64,000 nucleotides of DNA from Ptiloglossa arizonensis (lineage: Eukaryota; Arthropoda; Insecta; Hymenoptera; Colletidae), in NCBI RefSeq assembly GCF_051014685.1, contig NW_027478441.1, positions 1,054,001-1,118,000 of the forward strand. Reading direction: 5' to 3'. The position numbers and the translations under genes are program-made. Below are positions 10,715 through 23,435 of the stretch, in pieces. The notes beneath the pieces are model-generated. The model was not told where the DNA came from and ran no database searches. It saw only the letters and a list, made by a program, of their open reading frames with translations. The first letter of the stretch is position 1. Every line of letters starts with the position of its first letter.

Positions 10715-13323
10715 GCGCAAATTTTGAGTTTCTCATGCGTTTCTTACCTCCAAACTGCCATATCTCGCGAACGGATTGACCAATCCTCAAAATTTCTGTT
10801 GCATCTGAAAGTAGAAACTCGCCCGATTACAACGGTATGCGTACTTTTCCCCTAGGCCGTTCTAGTTACTCGTTTCGAGCATCAGAACTGCGAAAATTTT
10901 GAGTTTCTCAAGCGTTTCTTACCTCCAAACTGCCATATCTAGCGAACGGATTGACCGATCCGAAAAATTTCTGTTGCATCTGAAAGTAGAAACTCGCCCG
11001 ATTACAACGGTATGCGCACTTTTCCCCTAGGCCGTTCTAGTTTTTCGTTTCGAGGATCAGAACTGCGCAAATTTTGAGTTTCTCATGCGTTTCTTACCTC
11101 CAAACTGCCATATCTCGCGAACGGATTGACCAATCCGCAAAATTTCTGTTGCATCTGAAAGTAGAAACTCGCCCGATTACAACGGTATGTGTACTTTTCC
11201 CCTAGGCCGTTCTAGTTATTCGTTTCGAGCATCAGAACGGCGAAAATTTTGAGTTTCTCAAGCGTTTCTTACCTCCAAACTGCCATATCTAGCGAACGGA
11301 TTGACTAATCCGCAAAATTTCTGTTGCATCTGAAAGTAGAAACTCGCCCGATTACAACGGTATGCGCACTTTTCCCCTAGGCCGTTCTAGTTTTTCGTTT
11401 CGAGGATCAGAACTGCGCAAATTTTGAGTTTCTCATGCGTTTCTTACCTCCAAACTGCCATATCTCGCGAACGGATTGACCAATCCTCTAAATTTCTGTT
11501 GCATCTGAAAGTAGAAACTCGCCCGATTACAACGGTATGCGTACTTTTCCCCTAGGCCGTTCTAGTTACTCGTTTCGAGCATCAGAACTGCGAAAATTTT
11601 GAGTTTCTCAAGCGTTTCTTACCTCCAAACTGCCATATCTAGCGAACGGATTGACCGATCCGCAAAATTTCTGTTGCATCTGAAAGTAGAAACTCGCCCG
11701 ATTACAACGGTATGCGCACTTTTCCCCTAAGCCGTTCCAGTTATTCGTTTCGAGCATCAGAACTGCGAAAATTTTGAGTTTCTCAAGCGTTTCTTACTTC
11801 CAAACTGCCATATCTCGCGAACGGATTAACCGATCCGCAAAATTTCTGTTGCATCTGAAAGTAGAAACTCGCCCGATTACAACGGCATGCGCACTTTTCC
11901 CCTAGGCCGTTCTAGTTATTCGTTTCCATCATCAGAACTGCGCAAATTTTGAGTTTCTCAAGCGTTTCTTACCTCCAAACTGCCATATCTCGCGAACGGA
12001 TTGACCAATCCGCAAAATTTCTGTTGCATCTGAAAGTAGAAACTCGCCCGATTACAACGGTGTGTGTACTTTTCCCCTAGGCCGTTCTAGTTATGCGTTT
12101 CGAGCATCAGAACGGCGAAAATTTTGAGTTTCTCAAGCGTTTCTTACCTCCAAACTGCCATATCTCGCGAACGGATTGACTAATCCGCAAAATTTCTGTT
12201 GCATCTGAAAGTAGAAACTCGCCCGATTACAACGGTATGTGTAGTTTTCCCCTAGGCCGTTCCAGTTATTCGTTTCGAGCATCAGAACTGCGAAAATTTT
12301 GAGTTTCTCAAGCGTTTCTTACATCCAAACTGCCATATCTCGCGAACGGATTAACCGATCCGCAAAATTTCTGTTGCATCTGAAAGTAGAAACTCGCCCG
12401 ATTACAACGGCATGCGCACTTTTCCCCTAGGCCGTTCTAGTTATTCGTTTCCATCATCAGAACTGCGCAAATTTTGAGTTTCTCAAGCGTTTCTTACCTC
12501 CAAACTGCCATATCTCGCGAACGGATTGACCAATCCGCAAAATTTCTGTTGCATCTGAAAGTAGAAACTCGCCCGATTACAACGGTGTGTGTACTTTTCC
12601 CCTAGGCCGTTCTAGTTATGCGTTTCGAGCATCAGAACGGCGAAAATTTTGAGTTTCTCAAGCGTTTCTTACCTCCAAACTGCCATATCTCGCGAACGGA
12701 TTGACTAATCCGCAAAATTTCTGTTGCATCTGAAAGTAGAAACTCGCCCGATTACAACGGTATGTGTAGTTTTCCCCTAGGCCGTTCCAGTTATTCGTTT
12801 CGAGCATCAGAACTGCGAAAATTTTGAGTTTCTCAAGCGTTTCTTACATCCAAACTGCCATATCTCGCGAACGGATTAACCGATCCGCAAAATTTCTGTT
12901 GCATCTGAAAGTAGAAACTCGCCCGATTACAACGGCATTCGCACTTTTCCCCTAGGCCGTTCTAGTTATTCGTTTCCATCATCAGAACTGCGCAAATTTT
13001 GAGTTTCTCAAGCGTTTCTTACCTCCAAACTGCCATATCTCGCGAACGGATTGACCAATCCGCAAAATTTCTGTTGCATCTGAAAGTAGAAACTCGCCCG
13101 ATTACAACGGTATGTGTACTTTTCCCGTAGGCAGTTCTAGTTATTCGTTTCGAGCATCAGAACGGCGAAAATTTTGAGTTTCTCAAGCGTTTCTTACCTC
13201 CAAACTGCCATATCTAGCGAACGGATTGACTAATCCGCAAAATTTCTGTTGCATCTGAAAGTAGAAACTCGCCCGATTACAACGGTATGCGCACTTTTCC
13301 CCTAGGCCGTTCTAGTTTTTCGT

Positions 13324-13338
13324 TTCGAGGATCAAACT
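13324..13338. repeat. One-base deletion marker, copy 3 of 3
   Basis: This is the same GATCAAACTG form, 2624 bases after the copy near 10710. It confirms the tandem 15-mer. Confidence 0.85.
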
Positions 13339-14330
13339 GCGCAAATTTTGAGTTTCTCATGCGTTTCTTACCTCCAAACTGCCATATCTCGCGAACGGAT
13401 TGACCAATCCTCAAAATTTCTGTTGCATCTGAAAGTAGAAACTCGCCCGATTACAACGGTATGCGTACTTTTCCCCTAGGCCGTTCTAGTTACTCGTTTC
13501 GAGCATCAGAACTGCGAAAATTTTGAGTTTCTCAAGCGTTTCTTACCTCCAAACTGCCATATCTAGCGAACGGATTGACCGATCCGAAAAATTTCTGTTG
13601 CATCTGAAAGTAGAAACTCGCCCGATTACAACGGTATGCGCACTTTTCCCCTAGGCCGTTCTAGTTTTTCGTTTCGAGGATCAGAACTGCGCAAATTTTG
13701 AGTTTCTCATGCGTTTCTTACCTCCAAACTGCCATATCTCGCGAACGGATTGACCAATCCGCAAAATTTCTGTTGCATCTGAAAGTAGAAACTCGCCCGA
13801 TTACAACGGTATGTGTACTTTTCCCCTAGGCCGTTCTAGTTATTCGTTTCGAGCATCAGAACGGCGAAAATTTTGAGTTTCTCAAGCGTTTCTTACCTCC
13901 AAACTGCCATATCTAGCGAACGGATTGACTAATCCGCAAAATTTCTGTTGCATCTGAAAGTAGAAACTCGCCCGATTACAACGGTATGCGCACTTTTCCC
14001 CTAGGCCGTTCTAGTTTTTCGTTTCGAGGATCAGAACTGCGCAAATTTTGAGTTTCTCATGCGTTTCTTACCTCCAAACTGCCATATCTCGCGAACGGAT
14101 TGACCAATCCTCAAAATTTCTGTTGCATCTGAAAGTAGAAACTCGCCCGATTACAACGGTATGCGTACTTTTCCCCTAGGCCGTTCTAGTTACTCGTTTC
14201 GAGCATCAGAACTGCGAAAATTTCGAGTTTCTCAAGCGTTTCTTACCTCCAAACTGCCATATCTAGCGAACGGATTGACCGATCCGCAAAATTTCTGTTG
14301 CATCTGAAAGTAGAAACTCGCCCGATTACA

Positions 14331-16724
14331 ACGGTATGCGCACTTTTCCCCTAGGCCGTTCTAGTTTTTCGTTTCGAGGATCAGAACTGCGCAAATTTTG
14401 AGTTTCTCATGCGTTTATTACCTCCAAACTGCCATATCTCGCGAACGGATTGACTAATCCGCAAAATTTCTGTTGCATCTGAAAGTAGAAACTCGCCCGA
14501 TTACAACGGTATGTGTAGTTTTCCCCTAGGCCGTTCCAGTTATTCGTTTCGAGCATCAGAACTGCGTAAATTTTGAGTTTCTCAAGCGTTTCTTACTTCC
14601 AAACTGCCATATCTCGCGAACGGATTAACCGATCCGCAAAATTTCTGTTGCATCTGAAAGTAGAAACTCGCCCGATTATAACGGCATGCGCACTTTTCCC
14701 CTAGGCCGTTCTAGTTATTCGTTTCCATCATCAGAACTGCGCAAATTTTGAGTTTCTCAAGCGTTTCTTACCTCCAAACTGCCATATCTCGCGAACGGAT
14801 TGACCAATCCGCAAAATTTCTGTTGCATCTGAAAGTAGAAACTCGCCTGATTACAACGGTATGTGTACTTTTCCCCCAGGCCGTTCTAGTTATTCGTTTC
14901 GAGCATCAGAACGGCGGAAATTTTGAGTTTCTCAAGCGTTTCTTACCTCCAAACTGCCATAACTCGCGAACGGATTGACTAATCCGCAAAATTTCTGTTG
15001 CATCTGAAAGTAGAAACTCGCCCGATTACAACGGTATGTGTAGTTTTCCCCTAGGCCGTTCCAGTTATTCGTTTCGAGCATCAGAACTGCGAAAATTTTG
15101 AGTTTCTCAAGCGTTTTTTACATCCAAACTGCCATATCTCGCGAACGGAATGACCAATCCGCAAAATTTCTGTTGCATCTGAAAGTCGAAACTCGCCCGA
15201 TTACAACGGTATGTGTACTTTTCCCCTAGGCCGTTCTAGTTATGCGTTTCGAGCATCAGAACGGCGAATATTTTGAGTTTCTCAAGCGTTTCTTACCTCC
15301 AAACTGCCATATCTCGCGAACGGATTGACTAATCCGCAAAATTTCTGTTGCATCTGAAAGTAGAAACTCGCCCGATTACAACGGTATGTGTAGTTTTCCC
15401 CTAGGCCGTTCCAGTTATTCGTTTCGAGCATCAGAACTGCGAAAATTTTGAGTTTCTCAAGCGTTTCTTACTTCCAAACTGCCATATCTCGCGAACGGAT
15501 TAACCGATCCGCAAAATTTCTGTTGCATCTGAAAGTAGAAACTCGCCCGATTACAACGGCATGCGCACTTTTCCCCTAGGCCGTTCTAGTTATTCGTTTC
15601 CATCATCAGAACTGCGCAAATTTTGAGTTTCTCAAGCGTTTCTTACCTCCAAACTGCCATATCTCTCGAACGGATTGACCGATCCGCAAAATTTCTGTTG
15701 CATCTGAAAGTAGAAACTCGCCCGATTACAACGGTATGCGTACTTCTCCCCGAGGCCGTCCTAGTCATTCGTTTCGAGCATCAGAACTGCGACAATTTTG
15801 AGTTTCTCAAGCGTTTCTTACATCCAAACTGCCATATCTCGCGAACGGATTGACCAATCCGCAAAATTTCTGTTGCATCTGAAAATAGAAACTCGCCCGA
15901 TTACAACGGTATGCGTACTTTTCCCCTAGGCCGTTCCAGTTCTTCGTTTCGAGCATCAGAACTGCGAAAATTTTGAGTTTCTCAAGCGTGTCTTACATCC
16001 AAACGGCCATATCTCGCGAACGGATTGACCAATCCGCAAAATTTCTGTTGCATCTGAAAGTAGAAACTCGCCCGATTACAACGGTATGCGTACTTCTCCC
16101 CGAGGCCGTTCCAGTTATTCGTTTCGAGCATCAGAACTGCGAAAATTTTGAGTTTCTCAAGCGTTTCTTATCTCCAAACTGCCATATCTCGCGAACGGAT
16201 TGATCAATCCGCAAAATTTCTGTTGCATCTGAAAGTGGAAACTCGCCCGATTACAACGGTAGTTGTAGTTTTCCCCTAGGCCGTTCTAGTTATTCGTTTC
16301 GAGCATCAGAACTGCGAAAATTTTGAGTTTCTCAAGCGTTTCTTACATCCAAACTGCCATATCTCGCGAACGGATTGACCAATCCGCAAAATTTCTGTTG
16401 CATCTGAAAATAGAAACTCGCCCGATTACAACGGTATGCGTAGTTTTCCCCTAGGCCGTTCCAGTTATTCGTTTCGAGCATCAGAACTGCGAAAATTTTG
16501 AGTTTCTCAAGCGTTTCTTACTTCCAAACTGCCATATCTCGCGAACGGATTAACCGATCCGCAAAATTTCTGTTGCATCTGAAAGTAGAAACTCGCCCGA
16601 TTACAACGGCATGCGCACTTTTCCCCTAGGCCGTTCTAGTTATTCGTTTCCATCATCAGAACTGCGCAAATTTTGAGTTTCTCAAGCGTTTCTTACCTCC
16701 GAACTGCCATATCTCTCGAACGGA
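14331..16724. repeat. Mixed zone between family 2 and family 1
   Basis: Family 2 monomers (GGATTAACC, TTTCCATCATC) alternate with family 1 monomers (CCCCGAGGCCGTCC, CGTGTCTTAC). The stretch 15700-16300 matches 19375-19975 at a shift of 3675 (21 monomers), including the rare CCAGTTCTTCG near 15941 and 19616. No other sequence is present. Confidence 0.75.
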
Positions 16725-19060
16725 TTGACCGATCCGCAAAATTTCTGTTGCATCTGAAAGTAGAAACTCGCCCGATTACAACGGTATGCGCACTTTTCCC
16801 CTAGGCCGTTCTAGTTTTTCGTTTCGAGGATCAGAACAGCGCAAATTTTGAGTTTCTCATGCGTTTCTTACCTCCAAACTGCCATATCTCGCGAACGGAT
16901 TGACCAATCCTCAAAATTTCTGTTGCATCTGAAAGTAGAAACTCGCCCAATTACAACGGTATGCGCACTTTTCCCCTAGGCCGTTCTAGTTACTCGTTTC
17001 GAGCATCAGAACTGCGAAAATTTTGAGTTTCTCAAGCGTTTCTTATCTCCAAACTGCCATATCTCGCGAACGGATTGATCAATCCGCAAAATTTCTGTTG
17101 CATCTGAAAGTGGAAACTCGCCCGATTACAACGGTAGTTGTAGTTTTCCCCTAGGCCGTTCTAGTTATTCGTTTCGAGCATCATAACTGCGAAAATTTTG
17201 AGTTTCTCAAGCGTTTCTTACATCCAAACTGCCATATCTCGCGAACGGATTGACCAATCCGCAAAATTTCTGTTGCATCTGAAAATAGAAACTCGCCCGA
17301 TTACAACGGTATGCGTACTTTTCCCCTAGGCCGTTCCAGTTATTCGTTTCGAGCATCAGAACTGCGAAAATTTTGAGTTTCTCAAGCGTGTCTTACATCC
17401 AAACGGCCATATCTCGCGAACGGATTGACCAATCCGCAAAATTTCTGTTGCATCTGAAAGTAGAAACTCGCCCGATTACAACGGTATGCGTACTTCTCCC
17501 CGAGGCCGTCCTAGTCATTCGTTTCGAGCATCAGAACTGCGACAATTTTGAGTTTCTCAAGCGTTTCTTACATCCAAACTGCCATATCTCGCGAACGGAT
17601 TGACCAATCCGCAAAATTTCTGTTGCATCTGAAAATAGAAACTCGCCCGATTACAACGGTATGCGTACTTTTCCCCTAGGCCGTTCCAGTTATTCATTTC
17701 GAGCATCAGAACTGCGAAAATTTTGAGTTTCTCAAGCGTGTCTTACATCCAAACGGCCATATCTCGCGAACGGATTGACCAATCCGCAAAATTTCTGTTG
17801 CATCTGAAAGTAGAAACTCGCCCGATTACAACGGTATGCGTACTTCTCCCCGAGGCCGTTCCAGTTATTCGTTTCGAGCATCAGAACTGCGAAAATTTTG
17901 AGTTTCTCTAGCGTTTCTTATCTCCAAACTGCCATATCTCGCGAACGGATTGATCAATCCGCAAAATTTCTGTTGCATCTGAAAGTGGAAACTCGCACGA
18001 TTACAACGGTAGTTGTAGTTTTCCCCTAGGCCGTTCTAGTTATTCGTTTCGAGCATCAGAACTGCGAAAATTTTGAGTTTCTCAAGCGTTTCTTACATCC
18101 AAACTGCCATATCTCGCGAACGGATTGACCAATCCGCAAAATTTCTGTTGCATCTGAAAATAGAAACTCGCCCGATTACAACGGTATGCGTACTTTTCCC
18201 CTAGGCCGTTCCAGTTATTCGTTTCGAGCATCAGAACTGCGAAAATTTTGAGTTTCTCAAGCGTGTCTTACATCCAAACGGCCATATCTCGCGAACGGAT
18301 TGACCAATCCGCAAAATTTCTGTTGCATCTGAAAGTAGAAACTCGCCCGATTACAACGGTATGCGTACTTCTCCCCGAGGCCGTCCTAGTCATTCGTTTC
18401 GAGCATCAGAACTGCGAAAATTTTGAGTTTCTCAAGCGTTTCTTACATCCAAACTGCCATATCTCGCGAACGGATTGACCAATCCGCAAAATTTCTGTTG
18501 GATCTGAAAATAGAAACTCGCCCGATTACAACGGTATGCGTACTTTTCCCCTAGGCCGTTCCAGTTATTCGTTTCGAGCATCAGAACTGCGAAAATTTTG
18601 AGTTTCTCAAGCGTGTCTTACATCCAAACGGCCATATCTCGCGAACGGATTGTCCAATCCGCAAAATTTCTGTTGCATCTGAAAGTAGAAACTCGCCCGA
18701 TTACAACGGTATGCGTACTTCTCCCCGAGGCCGTCCTAATCATTCGTTTCGAGCATCAGAACTGCGAAAATTTTGAGTTTTTCAAGCGTTTCTTATCTCC
18801 AAACTGCCATATCTCGCGAACGGATTGACCAATCCGCAAAGTTTCTGTTGCATCTGAAAGTAGAAACTCGCCCGATTACAACGGTATGCGTTCTTCTCCC
18901 CTAGGCCGTTCTAGTCATTCGTTTCGACCATCAGAACTGCGAAAATTTTGAGTTTCTCAAGCGTTTCTTACCTCCAAACTGCCATATCTCGCGAACGGAT
19001 TGACCAATCCGCAAAATTTCTGTTGCATCTGAAAGTAAAGACTCGCCCGATTACAGCGGT
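16725..19060. repeat. 25-monomer-offset HOR block, copy A
   Basis: The block matches 21100-23435 at a shift of 4375 (25 x 175). Shared rare variants include GAGGATCAGAACAGCG (about 16835 and 21210), GCATCATAACTG (about 17178 and 21553), GCGACAATTTTG (about 17549 and 21924), CCTAATCATTCG (about 18735 and 23110), GTTTTTCAAGCG (about 18778 and 23153) and GCAAAGTTTC (about 18837 and 23212). Private changes in this copy include TTATTCATTTCG near 17690, CTCTAGCG near 17908 and GGATTGTCC near 18652. Confidence 0.88.
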
Positions 19061-21099
19061 AGGTGTAGTTTTCCACTAGGCCGTTCTAGTTATTCGTTTC
19101 GAGCATCACAACTGCGAAAATTTTGAGTTTCTCAAGCATTTCTTACATCCAAACTGCCATATCTCGCGAACGGATTCACCAATCCGCAAAATTTCTGTTG
19201 CATCTGAAAATAGAAACTCGCCCGATTACAACGGTATGCGTACTTTTCCCCTAGGCCGTTCCAGTTATTCGTTTCGAGCATCAGAACTGCGAAAATTTTG
19301 AGTTTCTCAAGCGTGTCTTACATCCAAACGGCCATATCTCGCGAACGGATTGACCAATCCGCAAAATTTCTGTTGCATCTGAAAGTAGAAACTCGCCCGA
19401 TTACAACGGTATGCGTACTTCTCCCCGAGGCCGTCCTAGTCATTCGTTTCGAGCATCAGAACTGCGACAATTTTGAGTTTCTCAAGCGTTTCTTACATCC
19501 AAACTGCCATATCTCGCGAACGGATTGACCAATCCGCAAAATTTCTGTTGCATCTGAAAATAGAAACTCGCCCGATTACAACGGTATGCGTACTTTTCCC
19601 CTAGGCCGTTCCAGTTCTTCGTTTCGAGCATCAGAACTGCGAAAATTTTGAGTTTCTCAAGCGTGTCTTACATCCAAACGGCCATATCTCGCGAACGGAT
19701 TGACCAATCCGCAAAATTTCTGTTGCATCTGAAAGTAGAAACTCGCCCGATTACAACGGTATGCGTACTTCTCCCCGAGGCCGTTCCAGTTATTCGTTTC
19801 GAGCATCAGAACTGCGAAAATTTTGAGTTTCTCAAGCGTTTCTTATCTCCAAACTGCCATATCTCGCGAACGGATTGATCAATCCGCAAAATTTCTGTTG
19901 CATCTGAAAGTGGAAACTCGCCCGATTACAACGGTAGTTGTAGTTTTCCCCTAGGCCGTTCTAGTTATTCGTTTCGAGCATCAGAACTGCGAAAATTTTG
20001 AGTTTCTCAAGCGTGTCTTACATCCAAACGGCCATATCTCGCGAACGGATTGACCAATCCGCAAAATTTCTGTTGCATCTGAAAGTAGAAACTCGCCCGA
20101 TTACAACGGTATGCGTACTTCTCCCCGAGGCCGTCCTAATCATTCGTTTCGAGCATCAGAACTGCGAAAATTTTGAGTTTTTCAAGCGTTTCTTATCTCC
20201 AAACTGCCATATCTCGCGAACGGATTGACCAATCCGCAAAATTTCTGTTGCATCTGAAAGTAAAGACTCGCCCGATTACTGCGGTAGGTGTAGTTTTCCA
20301 CTAGGCCGTTCCAGTTATACGTTTCGAGCATCAGAACTGCGAAAATTTTGAGTTTCTCAAGCGTTTCTTACATCCAAACTGCCATATCTCGCGAACGGAT
20401 TGACCAATCCGCAAAACTTCTGTTGCATCTGAAAGCAGAAACTCGCCCGATTACAACGGTATGCGCACTTTTCCCCTAGGCCGTTCTAGTTATTCGTTTC
20501 GATCATCAGAACTGCGAAAATTTTGAGTTTCTCAAGCGTTTCTTATCTCCAAACTGCCATATCTCGCGAACGGATTGATCAATCCGCAAAATTTCTGTTG
20601 CATCTGAAAGTATAAACTCGCCCGATTACAACGGTATGCGTACTTTTCCCCTAGGCCGTTCTAGTTATTCGTGTCGAGCATCAGAACTGCGAAAATTTTG
20701 AGTTTCTCAAGCGTTTATTACCTCCAAACTGCCATATCTCGCGAACGGATTGACAAATCCGCAAAATTTCTGTTGCATCTGAAAGTTGAAACTCGCCCGA
20801 TTACAACGGTATGCGTTCTTCTCCCCTAGGCCGTTCTAGTCATTCGTTTCGACCATCAGAACTGCGAAAATTTTGAGTTTCTCAAGCGTTTCTTACCTCC
20901 AAACTGCCATATCTCGCGAACGGATTGACCAATCCGCAAAATTTCTGTTGCATCTGAAAGTAGAAACTCGCCCGATTACAACGGTATGCGTACTTCTCCC
21001 CGAGGCCGTCCTAGTCATTCGTTTCGAGCATCAGAACTGCGAAAATTTTGAGTTTCTCAAGCGTTTCTTACATCCAAACTGCCATATCTCGCGAACGGA
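19061..21099. repeat. Segment between the two 25-mer-offset copies
   Basis: About 19140-19590 matches 17215-17665 at a shift of 1925 (11 monomers). About 19375-19975 matches the 15.7-16.3 kb stretch (21 monomers). About 20240-21090 matches 23390-24240 at a shift of 3150 (18 monomers), sharing GATTACTGCGG, TTATACG, AAAACTTC, GTATAAAC and CGTTTATTAC. It is a chimera of pieces found on both sides. Confidence 0.8.
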
Positions 21100-23435
21100 T
21101 TGACCGATCCGCAAAATTTCTGTTGCATCTGAAAGTAGAAACTCGCCCGATTACAACGGTATGCGCACTTTTCCCCTAGGCCGTTCTAGTTTTTCGTTTC
21201 GAGGATCAGAACAGCGCAAATTTTGAGTTTCCCATGCGTTTCTTACCTCCAAACTGCCATATCTCGCGAACGGATTGACCAATCCTCAAAATTTCTGTTG
21301 CATCTGAAAGTAGAAACTCGCCCAATTACAACGGTATGCGCACTTTTCCCCTAGGCCGTTCTAGTTACTCGTTTCGAGCATCAGAACTGCGAAAATTTTG
21401 AGTTTCTCAAGCGTTTCTTATCTCCAAACTGCCATATCTCGCGAACGGATTGATCAATCCGCAAAATTTCTGTTGCATCTGAAAGTGGAAACTCGCCCGA
21501 TTACAACGGTAGTTGTAGTTTTCCCCTAGGCCGTTCTAGTTATTCGTTTCGAGCATCATAACTGCGAAAATTTTGAGTTTCTCAAGCGTTTCTTACATCC
21601 AAACTGCCATATCTCGCGAACGGATTGACCAATCCGCAAAATTTCTGTTGCATCTGAAAATAGAAACTCGCCCGATTACAACGGTATGCGTACTTTTCCC
21701 CTAGGCCGTTCCAGTTATTCGTTTCGAGCATCAGAACTGCGAAAATTTTGAGTTTCTCAAGCGTGTCTTACATCCAAACGGCCATATCTCGCGAACGGAT
21801 TGACCAATCCGCAAAATTTCTGTTGCATCTGAAAGTAGAAACTCGCCCGATTACAACGGTATGCGTACTTCTCCCCGAGGCCGTCCTAGTCATTCGTTTC
21901 GAGCATCAGAACTGCGACAATTTTGAGTTTCTCAAGCGTTTCTTACATCCAAACTGCCATATCTCGCGAACGGATTGACCAATCCGCAAAATTTCTGTTG
22001 CATCTGAAAATAGAAACTCGCCCGATTACAACGGTATGCGTACTTTTCCCCTAGGCCGTTCCAGTTATTCGTTTCGAGCATCAGAACTGCGAAAATTTTG
22101 AGTTTCTCAAGCGTGTCTTACATCCAAACGGCCATATCTCGCGAACGGATTGACCAATCCGCAAAATTTCTGTTGCATCTGAAAGTAGAAACTCGCCCGA
22201 TTACAACGGTATGCGTACTTCTCCCCGAGGCCGTTCCAGTTATTCGTTTCGAGCATCAGAACTGCGAAAATTTTGAGTTTCTCAAGCGTTTCTTATCTCC
22301 AAACTGCCATATCTCGCGAACGGATTGATCAATCCGCAAAATTTCTGTTGCATCCGAAAGTGGAAACTCGCCCGATTACAACGGTAGTTGTAGTTTTCCC
22401 CTAGGCCGTTCTAGTTATTCGTTTCGACCATCAGAACTGCGCAAATTTTGAGTTTCTCAAGCGTTTCTTACATCCAAACTGCCATATCTCGCGAACGGAT
22501 TGACCAATCCGCAAAATTTCTGTTGCATCTGAAAATAGAAACTCGCCCGATTACAACGGTATGCGTACTTTTCCCCTAGGCCGTTCCAGTTATTCGTTTC
22601 GAGCATCAGAACTGCGAAAATTTTGAGTTTCTCAAGCGTGTCTTACATCCAAACGGCCATATCTCGCGAACGGATTGACCAATCCGCAAAATTTCTGTTG
22701 CATCTGAAAGTAGAAACTCGCCCGATTACAACGGTATGCGTACTTCTCCCCGAGGCCGTCCTAGTCATTCGTTTCGAGCATCAGAACTGCGAAAATTTTG
22801 AGTTTCTCAAGCGTTTCTTACATCCAAACTGCCATATCTCGCGAACGGATTGACCAATCCGCAAAATTTCTGTTGCATCTGAAAATAGAAACTCGCCCGA
22901 TTACAACGGTATGCGTACTTTTCCCCTAGGCCGTTCCAGTTATTCGTTTCGAGCATCAGAACTGCGAAAATTTTGAGTTTCTCAAGCGTGTCTTACATCC
23001 AAACGGCCATATCTCGCGAACGGATTGACCAATCCGCAAAATTTCTGTTGCATCTGAAAGTAGAAACTCGCCCGATTACAACGGTATGCGTACTTCTCCC
23101 CGAGGCCGTCCTAATCATTCGTTTCGAGCATCAGAACTGCGAAAATTTTGAGTTTTTCAAGCGTTTCTTATCTCCAAACTGCCATATCTCGCGAACGGAT
23201 TGACCAATCCGCAAAGTTTCTGTTGCATCTGAAAGTAGAAACTCGCCCGATTACAACGGTATGCGTTCTTCTCCCCTAGGCCGTTCTAGTCATTCGTTTC
23301 GACCATCAGAACTGCGAAAATTTTGAGTTTCTCAAGCGTTTCTTACCTCCAAACTGCCATATCTCGCGAACGGATTGACCAATCCGCAAAATTTCTGTTG
23401 CATCTGAAAGTAAAGACTCGCCCGATTACTGCGGT
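21100..23435. repeat. 25-monomer-offset HOR block, copy B
   Basis: This is the second copy of the block at 16725-19060. The left joint lies in a monomer with GACCGATCC at about 21104. At the right edge the match ends where copy B has GATTACTGCGG and TTATACG but copy A has GATTACAGCGG and TTATTCG. Its own changes include CATCCGAAAG near 22353 and GACCATCAGAACTGCGCAAA near 22427. Confidence 0.88.

Larger units (their letters stand above)
8745..14330. repeat. 15-mer HOR, 2624 bp unit, about 2.1 tandem copies
   Basis: Bases 8745-11368 and 11369-13992 align at a shift of 2624 (15 x 175 minus 1), and a third partial copy runs to about 14330. Shared rare variants include CCTCTAAATT at 8861 and 11485, CTAAGCC at 9103 and 11727, TTATGCG at 9471 and 12095 and again at 9996 and 12620, GGCATTCGC near 10310 and 12934, and CGAAAAATTT at 10961 and 13585. 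The odd base in the unit length is the one-base deletion carried in each copy (10710, 13334). Only scattered substitutions separate the copies, for example near 9668 and 10134. Confidence 0.9.
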
